A stretch of 28,721 nt of DNA from JADFOB01 sp964651325. GTDB lineage: Bacteria > Planctomycetota > Phycisphaerae > UBA1845. Position numbers and translations under genes: made by a program. Under the pieces are notes generated by a model that did no database searches, was not told the DNA's origin, and saw nothing but the letters and a program-made list of their open reading frames with translations. Location of the stretch: the NCBI GenBank assembly GCA_964651325.1, contig CAZYXP010000021.1:1-28721 (forward strand), in the 5' to 3' direction. Shown here piece after piece: positions 24,662-28,721 of this stretch (positions are counted from its first letter, which is position 1; each line of letters begins with the position of its first letter).

Positions 24662-25555
24662 GTGTCGGCCGACGGTTCCAGCTTGGGCGAGCTTTACCCG
24701 TTTGAGTCTCACTTTCTTGATGTCGGCGGACCTCGCCTGCATTTTGTCGATGAGGGCGAAGGCGAAGCCGTGCTGATGGTTCACGGCAACCCCACTTGGT
24801 CGTTTTATTACCGCGAGCTGATTGCGGCGTTGCGGTCGCAGTATCGGGTGGTTGCGCTCGACCATATCGGCTGCGGTTTGTCAGAAAAACCGTCGAACTA
24901 CCCATACACGCTGGCGACGCACATCCAAAACCTTGAAAAACTCGTGGCATATCTCGGGCTCTCGCGCGTGAACATGGTCGTGCATGACTGGGGCGGGGCG
25001 ATCGGATTCGGCTGGGCGACGCGCCATCCGGAATTGCTTCGGCGAAGCGTGGTGCTGAATACGGCCGCGTTTCTGGGGTTTCTGATCCCCTGGCGCATTA
25101 GGGTCTGCGGCTGGCCCGTGATCGGGGAGCTACTGGTGCGCGGGCTCAACGGATTCGCAAGACCGGCGATCACCATGGCGTGCAAGAAAAAAGGGGGCAT
25201 GTCGCGCGAGGTCCGCAAGGGATACCTGCTGCCGTATGATTCCTACGCCAACCGCATCGCCAATCTGAGTTTTGTTCGCGATATTCCGCAAACACCCGGT
25301 GATGCCAGCTACGCTGTGTTGGAATCGACAGAAGCGGGGCTGGCATCCCTCGTAGATCGCCCCATGTTGATCTGCTGGGGCGGGCGGGATTTTTGCTTTG
25401 ACGACACGTTTCTTCGAGAGTGGACGCGACGATTCCCGGACGCCGACGTGCACCGTTTCGCGGACGCCGGGCACTACGTGCTTGAAGACGCCGGCGCGCA
25501 TATCATTCCGCTGGTACGCCGTTTCCTGGCAAAACCGGATTTGATGCCGGCTTGA
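24662..25555 (+). CDS. oleB: OleB: haloalkane-dehalogenase-like alpha/beta hydrolase (beta-lactone decarboxylase)
   Basis: A 297-residue alpha/beta hydrolase of the haloalkane dehalogenase group. VMVHGNPTWSFYYREL (residues ~38-54) carries the Asn/Trp oxyanion segment, VVHDWGGAIG has nucleophile D109 with W110, and FADAGHYVLEDAG supplies H271. In ole clusters OleB decarboxylates the cis-beta-lactone made by OleC to a cis-olefin. The name here rests on the family plus its position 9 bp after oleA; on its own the protein could be called a haloalkane dehalogenase. The start is GTG at 24662. The next gene is unrelated, so the oleC and oleD partners must be elsewhere if the pathway is complete. Confidence 0.9.
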   Translation: MSADGSSLGELYPFESHFLDVGGPRLHFVDEGEGEAVLMVHGNPTWSFYYRELIAALRSQYRVVALDHIGCGLSEKPSNYPYTLATHIQNLEKLVAYLGLSRVNMVVHDWGGAIGFGWATRHPELLRRSVVLNTAAFLGFLIPWRIRVCGWPVIGELLVRGLNGFARPAITMACKKKGGMSREVRKGYLLPYDSYANRIANLSFVRDIPQTPGDASYAVLESTEAGLASLVDRPMLICWGGRDFCFDDTFLREWTRRFPDADVHRFADAGHYVLEDAGAHIIPLVRRFLAKPDLMPA

Positions 25556-25669
25556 CCTGATGCCGGACGAGCGCTGGGCGGTCCCTCAAGGGAGCGGCAG
25601 GCTTCCACCCGGTCTGTCCCGGACACTGCGAACCTCGTAGAATCGCCTGGCCCCGACTGCCAAACGACA

Positions 25670-25687
25670 CGCGGGCGTGTTCCCGCG
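25670..25687 (+). terminator. GC-rich hairpin downstream of oleB, possible terminator
   Basis: CGCGGG, a 6-nt loop, then CCCGCG form a perfect 6-bp stem 115 bp past oleB and 63 bp before the next start. No T-tract follows, so intrinsic termination is doubtful. Confidence 0.3.
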
Positions 25688-25750
25688 GAAGCGACCGACG
25701 CGGGGAGGGCGGGGTAAGCTTGGAACAATCGAAGCGACAAGGAGTAACCT

Positions 25751-26206
25751 ATGTCAAGTCTGACGATCATTTTGAAATTACGACGCACGCTGGCGGCGAT
25801 GGCTTGGGCCGCATTGATGTTGTCCGCGACCGGCTGCGGGGGCCCCGTCAATGTGGCGGCGCCGTCAACAGGTCAACCCATCTCGTTTGCCGATGACATT
25901 CAGCCCATTTTCAACAACCGTTGCACGACATGCCACCGGACGGGGGGGCGCGCGGACAACGAGGGCATCGCGCTCAAGCTCGTGGCGGGCGAATCCTATG
26001 CGTTGCTCGTGGATCAACCCAGCGTCCAGAATGCCGATCTCACGCTGGTCGTGCCGGGCGACGCCGCAGCGAGCTTGATGTTCTTGAAGGTTTCCAGCAA
26101 TACGCCACCCGTCGGTGCAACCATGCCGCTGATTGGGGCCCGCGTGTCCTCCGCGGAGCTCGGCCTGATTCGGGACTGGATCGACCAGGGCGCGTTGGAC
26201 AACTAG
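25751..26206 (+). CDS. Small cytochrome-c-like lipoprotein (planctomycete type)
   Basis: A 151-residue protein with a lipoprotein signal peptide ending LSATGC (C29). One heme-attachment motif CTTCH (C58, C61, H62) lies in FADDIQPIFNNRCTTCHRTG. This is the characteristic start of planctomycete cytochrome domains, where IxPIxxxxCxxCH precedes a short helical domain. ATMPLIG (around 122-128) may provide the distal Met ligand, and SSAELGLIRDWIDQGA is the usual C-terminal helix. It probably carries electrons at the membrane surface; the partner is unknown. AAGGAG 7 bp upstream supports the start. No redox enzyme gene is adjacent. Confidence 0.9.
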   Translation: MSSLTIILKLRRTLAAMAWAALMLSATGCGGPVNVAAPSTGQPISFADDIQPIFNNRCTTCHRTGGRADNEGIALKLVAGESYALLVDQPSVQNADLTLVVPGDAAASLMFLKVSSNTPPVGATMPLIGARVSSAELGLIRDWIDQGALDN

Positions 26207-26251
26207 CCCGCGGCAAAAAGTCGACCGCCCCGCGTAGCGCCGATCGTCACA

Positions 26252-26276
26252 TGTAGCACAGCGGCCGTCCGCTGTG
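26252..26276. repeat. Dispersed palindromic repeat, family B, copy near the cytochrome gene
   Basis: TGTAG is followed by CACAGCGG, CCGT, CCGCTGTG: an 8-bp stem 45 bp past the cytochrome stop codon. It resembles the unit at 16462-16488. Confidence 0.7.
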
Positions 26277-26340
26277 ATGGAGCGTAGGCTGTTTCTGGGG
26301 CATGGGCCGCCCCTGGGGTTACAAGCCACGTCTCGGAAGC

Positions 26341-26449
26341 TACCCAGCCGACGACCTGACTATGAAACTCTTTGAGGCGCTGGGGCGTCTGGGATCGTCA
26401 GATCCATCCACGTCACGGCGCCAATCTCTGGTTGATTCGAATCACTCAT
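26341..26449 (-). pseudogene. Remnant of a VOC (glyoxalase-like) family gene
   Basis: From an ATG at 26449 the minus strand encodes MSDSNQPEIGAVTWMDLTIP followed by DAPAP. This matches the start of VOC-family proteins (typically ...GxIxWxDLTVPDA...). The frame then reaches TAG at 26360-26362. If the frame is shifted by one base, the same DNA reads KEFHSQVVGW (to about 26344), which matches the next conserved block (LRDFYxxVVGW) of the same family. After that the similarity stops and unrelated repeat DNA begins. So only about 35 codons of the 5' end remain, with a frameshift. A sequencing error could explain the shift but not the missing ~80-90 codons. Confidence 0.7.
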
Positions 26450-26644
26450 GAAAACCCACCTGTTCTTGGAACCGATCCCGCAGGCCGAACAAGACACACG
26501 TTCAACGCTGACCGGACGACCTTGGATCGGCGACGCACGGCTCTTGTTTCGTTTCGCGCATTTGGACGTGGCATCGACGTCGCCCGTAGGGTAACGCATA
26601 CTCGGCGTGCGCCTACTACGCTGTCGCAAGCCGTTGACGTCTTC

Positions 26645-26821
26645 TCAGAGCACCTGGCGCAAGCCTGGTGACATCCTGCNNNNNNNNNNNNNNNNNNNNN
26701 NNNNNNNNNNNNNNNNNNNNNNNNNNNNNNNNNNNNNNNNNNNNNNNNNNNNNNNNNNNNNNNNNNNNNNNNNNNNNNNCTGCCGCGCGGAGGGTCCGCA
26801 GGCTGGCGCCCGCGGCTCTGA
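26645..26821. repeat. Dispersed inverted repeat, family A, copy 3, split by the assembly gap
   Basis: Left of the gap, 26645-26679 starts TCAGAGCACCTGGCGCAAGC, the right-arm type seen from the other strand in copies 1 and 2. Right of the gap, 26792-26821 ends in GGCTGGCGCCCGCGGCTCTG plus A, the other arm. The orientation is opposite to copies 1 and 2. The two flanks are therefore the arms of one element, or of two different copies joined by scaffolding. Confidence 0.8.
26680..26779. other. Assembly gap of exactly 100 N
   Basis: A run of 100 N, the placeholder length usually used for gaps of unknown size. It lies in the loop of inverted repeat A copy 3. Both sides carry CTGC at the gap edge. 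Confidence 0.98.
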
Positions 26822-26942
26822 TGGGCGATCCGGCATCGACGCATCGAACCCGTCGAGCCGGTCCCGGGCTCAGGGCCGTTGACTCGGGCTCGCCCGGACA
26901 CGTTTTTCTTCGTACGATGTTGGTGGACAGTCCCCTGAACGC

Positions 26943-27806
26943 ATGGTCCGTGCGAGGCGACGATTGCGACGAGTGTTTATAATTCAGTTGCCGCGGTGGC
27001 TGGCCGCTACGGGGATTGCGATCGCGCTGCCCGGATGCGGCTGGATGTCTCCGGACAGCCCGCCCACCTTGTTTGAAGTTCAGCTCAAGATTGCCGGCCG
27101 CGACGTCGGCGGAGCCATCATCGATACGGGCGGCGGGTTTGAGGTGCTCTTGAAGGAGCCGTTCGGGTTGGCGATTGTGGATTCAGCCCAGGTTTTGGCG
27201 TTTGGCGGCTTGCAGACGGTCGAGTTGACCGAGCCGTTTTCCTACTCGGCCGGGGGGCTCGAAACGACGGCGCCCGGCGCCATCGTGGACGCCTCGATTT
27301 GCCGCTGCAACGGGTTGGGGTTTGAATTTCTGCGAAAGACGGGGCTGACGTTGGCGCTTGATTTTGCCACTCCAACCGTGGAGTTTCTTGCAGGCCTGCC
27401 CGAAGGCGGCGTTCACTTGCCGTTTGCGAAGAGTCCGCCCGGCCTGACCGATTTCGACGCCGCGTTTGTGGATGTGACGGTGGAATCCGGCGGGCAAAGG
27501 GCTGTGCTGCGCGCGCTGCTCGATACGGGGGCGACGGCCACGGTAATGCGGCGCGGCCTGATCGGCGCGCCGCCCGCCTTCGCCACCGGGCGTCAGAATG
27601 TCGTGATTAGCCACCCCCAACTGGGCGGGGTCTCGCTGGCCGTGTCACTCTATGACACGGCCGAACTCCCCGACATGATCCTCGGCACCGACGCCATGCG
27701 CGCGTGGAGCGATCGCTGGTATTTCCTGTTCGCCGCAACAGGCGGCGTGATCGTGGTCCATCCGGAAGCCGCCGCAACGGGCGATCAAGCGGCATCAAGC
27801 CAATGA
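26943..27806 (+). CDS. Lipoprotein with two retropepsin-like aspartic protease lobes
   Basis: A 287-residue protein. A basic N-terminus and hydrophobic segment end in the lipobox ALPGC (C32). Two aspartic-protease motifs follow: AIIDTGGGFEVLL (D61-T-G) and ALLDTGATATVMRRGL (D194-T-G), about 130 residues apart. The second is followed by MILGTDAMRAW (246-255), the retropepsin flap-end/IIGxDxL signature; the first by a weaker LALDF segment. Retropepsins normally have one DTG lobe per chain and work as dimers, so two tandem lobes could form a single-chain enzyme on the outer face of the membrane. The reaction and substrate are inferred, not shown. No ribosome site is evident at 26943; no other start precedes the signal peptide. 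It stands alone between repeat-rich regions. Confidence 0.82.
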   Translation: MVRARRRLRRVFIIQLPRWLAATGIAIALPGCGWMSPDSPPTLFEVQLKIAGRDVGGAIIDTGGGFEVLLKEPFGLAIVDSAQVLAFGGLQTVELTEPFSYSAGGLETTAPGAIVDASICRCNGLGFEFLRKTGLTLALDFATPTVEFLAGLPEGGVHLPFAKSPPGLTDFDAAFVDVTVESGGQRAVLRALLDTGATATVMRRGLIGAPPAFATGRQNVVISHPQLGGVSLAVSLYDTAELPDMILGTDAMRAWSDRWYFLFAATGGVIVVHPEAAATGDQAASSQ

Positions 27807-27860
27807 TCCGCTTCGCACGGTTGAAAATGGGCGTCGTGCGCTCGCGAATCACCCGCTCCC

Positions 27861-27884
27861 GAGCCGTGGGCTTCAGCCCGCGCC
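27861..27884. repeat. Dispersed palindromic repeat, family C, copy 2
   Basis: GAGC followed by CGTGGGCTTCAGCCCGCG. It is near-identical to copy 3 at 28016 and in the same orientation; the two flank the double-hairpin element at 27911-27989. Confidence 0.8.
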
Positions 27885-27910
27885 CGGGTGGCCCGGAAGC
27901 GTCTTGATTG

Positions 27911-27989
27911 GGGTGCCATGGGTAAGCTACTGCTTACCCGTGTCTTCGCCCTCCCCTGCACGGGCAATCAGGAATTGCCCATGCCACCC
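27911..27989. repeat. Double-hairpin palindromic element, family D
   Basis: The left arm (27911-27942) holds GGGTAAGC, TACT, GCTTACCC, a perfect 8-bp hairpin. The right arm (27959-27989) holds GGGCAAT, CAGGA, ATTGCCC, a 7-bp hairpin. The two arms are also reverse complements of each other at lower identity (GGGTGCCATGGG... against GGGTGGCATGGG...). It therefore can fold as two small hairpins or one long cruciform. There is no ORF, so any mobility would need an enzyme from elsewhere. Confidence 0.7.
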
Positions 27990-28015
27990 TGGCCGAGCCA
28001 TCAAGCGTCCCCCTC

Positions 28016-28040
28016 GAGCCGTGGGCTTCAGCCCGCGCGG
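28016..28040. repeat. Dispersed palindromic repeat, family C, copy 3
   Basis: GAGC followed by CGTGGGCTTCAGCCCGCG and CGG, in direct orientation with copy 2. From 28041 to 28190 no further structure or gene was recognised. Confidence 0.8.
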
Positions 28041-28190
28041 CCCCGCGAACCGTGCCCAACGACCACTTGGCGAATCACGTTATTGTGCCAAAGCGATGCC
28101 GCATTGATGAGCGAGCGGCCAAGAGTGAATGCGGTGTTGCGTTTGCACAAAGGAGGGATCCGGAAAAAAGCGCCGCGATCTGCGTTTTTC

Positions 28191-28219
28191 TTGACTTTTT
28201 CTGGTCGTCGTAGTATCGT
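28191..28219 (+). promoter_or_regulatory. Candidate promoter with long leader
   Basis: TTGACT (28191-28196) lies 17 bp before TATCGT (28214-28219). Transcription would begin near 28226 and leave about 295 nt before the ATG at 28521. Confidence 0.45.
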
Positions 28220-28404
28220 TGGGTTGGTTGAGTACTGTTTGGGTCGGAGGTCTTCCTCTTGCAACTCTTCTCTTCTCAATAGGTGCCCCTGGTATTGGGC
28301 GTGGCTCGTTCGCGCGATGGGCGTGCGGGTTCGTTCGGCGTGGGTGCCTTTTGCGTCATGCTGCCGCTGGGCAGCCGAAAATGTGGTCGTGTCTTGACGT
28401 CGGG

Positions 28405-28475
28405 GCGAGCCAACGTGCGGCTCGTCTGCAAAACCGACGGGTAAGAGCCGTCCGCGCCCGCGTTTGGTTCGCGGG
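28405..28475 (+). ncRNA. Candidate structured leader RNA of three consecutive hairpins
   Basis: Three stems follow one another: CGAGCC/GGCTCG (within 28405-28425), GACGG/CCGTC (28436-28452, loop GTAAGAG) and CCCGCG/CGCGGG (28457-28475). The linker and loop segment CTGCAAAACCGACGGGTAAG resembles the GCAAAGCC-ACGGGTCTAAG core of class I cyclic-di-GMP (GEMM) riboswitches, but the rest of that fold is not found. It ends about 45 nt before a strong ribosome site. Confidence 0.4.
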
Positions 28476-28520
28476 TTGACGTGGCGACTGTGGTTCTGCT
28501 TTCTTAAAAGGAGCAAGATC

Positions 28521-28685
28521 ATGACGATGAGGAATGTGCTTTGTACGAGAGTCCGCCCTGGTAGTATGCAGGGGGGGGGCAGCCTGGGCTGTTTGTGGAT
28601 GATGGCCGGGGTACTAATGGTGGCGCCGATGACCGCTGAGGCTTGCAAGTTCGCCTGGGCTCCCGGTCCCCTCCGCAGTCCGTAA
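28521..28685 (+). CDS. Short secreted protein or 5' part of a frameshifted gene
   Basis: The start is strongly supported: AAAAGGAG lies 6-8 bp before ATG 28521, after a long leader. The 54-residue product has a basic N-terminus, then a hydrophobic segment (LGCLWMMAGVLMVAPMTAEA) that looks like a signal peptide, and only about a dozen mature residues (CKFAWAPGPLRSP) before TAA. A run of nine G (28571-28579) lies inside it. Both other frames are open from the signal-peptide end to the window edge, so the true protein may continue beyond a frameshift. Function unknown. Confidence 0.5.
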   Translation: MTMRNVLCTRVRPGSMQGGGSLGCLWMMAGVLMVAPMTAEACKFAWAPGPLRSP

Positions 28686-28721
28686 TCCCCTACCATTTCT
28701 TTGGCTATTCGTTTGCGCTAG

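Noticed and set aside
26448..26592. Short plus-strand ORF starting MKTHLFLEPIPQAEQ
   Set aside because: It begins on top of the VOC start codon and has no ribosome site or recognisable domain.
26372..26671. 99-residue plus-strand ORF before the gap
   Set aside because: It is antisense to the VOC remnant and ends inside repeat A; its composition is not protein-like.
27888..28397. 169-residue plus-strand ORF
   Set aside because: It is a translation of repeat elements C and D and of the leader region.
28405..28475. Firm call as a class I cyclic-di-GMP riboswitch
   Set aside because: Only one segment resembles the GEMM core; the AGGCAAACC element and the GGTAGC receptor part were not found, so it is kept as an unassigned structured leader.
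1..28721. CRISPR arrays, tRNA or rRNA genes, transposases, phage genes
   Set aside because: None was recognised on either strand. The repeats seen are dispersed palindromes, not evenly spaced direct repeats.

Overview
The window is about 60% GC and reads as a chromosomal stretch of a planctomycete-type bacterium, most likely a metagenome scaffold because it holds a run of exactly 100 N. The lineage inference rests on several features: a CPxCGYxLxGL...CPECG double zinc knuckle at the left edge, a pyruvoyl-dependent arginine decarboxylase of the PVC/archaeal kind, a lipoprotein with a single CxxCH heme motif, OleA/OleB, and many short GC-rich palindromic intergenic repeats. No rRNA, tRNA, CRISPR array, transposase or phage gene was seen.

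Positions 1-10.6 kb are transcribed mostly leftward. They hold a partial zinc-ribbon protein, a glycine-rich RRM protein with its own promoter, long leader and intrinsic terminator, a six-helix membrane protein, and two adjacent M16 peptidase genes (one with the zinc site, one with the R/Y substrate pair). They also hold a 999-residue O-antigen-ligase/TPR protein, a PduO-type cobalamin adenosyltransferase and RmuC.

Positions 10.9-16.4 kb run rightward as tightly packed housekeeping genes: thiL-tsaE, then rph-(SPOR-like envelope protein)-rdgB with overlapping ends and TTG starts, then an arginine decarboxylase-agmatinase pair that would make putrescine from arginine. Positions 16.5-19.8 kb run leftward: a glycosyltransferase followed 8 bp later by an MsbA-like ABC exporter that carries a PDZ-like domain inserted between its first two membrane helices.

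Positions 19.9-26.2 kb contain a DUF1801 protein, nadC overlapping an SGNH hydrolase, a convergent solitary phosphate-type binding protein, the oleA-oleB pair (head-to-head hydrocarbon synthesis, without oleC/oleD in view) and a cytochrome-like lipoprotein. The last 2.5 kb is repeat-rich accessory DNA: a broken VOC (glyoxalase-like) gene, the assembly gap inside a long inverted repeat, a lipoprotein with two retropepsin-like DTG lobes, a nest of palindromic repeats, and a promoter with a ~300-nt structured leader ahead of a short secreted ORF.

Four dispersed repeat families (called A-D here) recur between genes. Family A is an inverted repeat with ~28-bp arms; two copies lie 8-12 bp past stop codons and the third is split by the gap. 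The points most worth a second look are the PDZ-bearing exporter with its glycosyltransferase, the two-lobed retropepsin lipoprotein, the structured leader near the right edge, the complementary M16 pair, and repeat families A and C.
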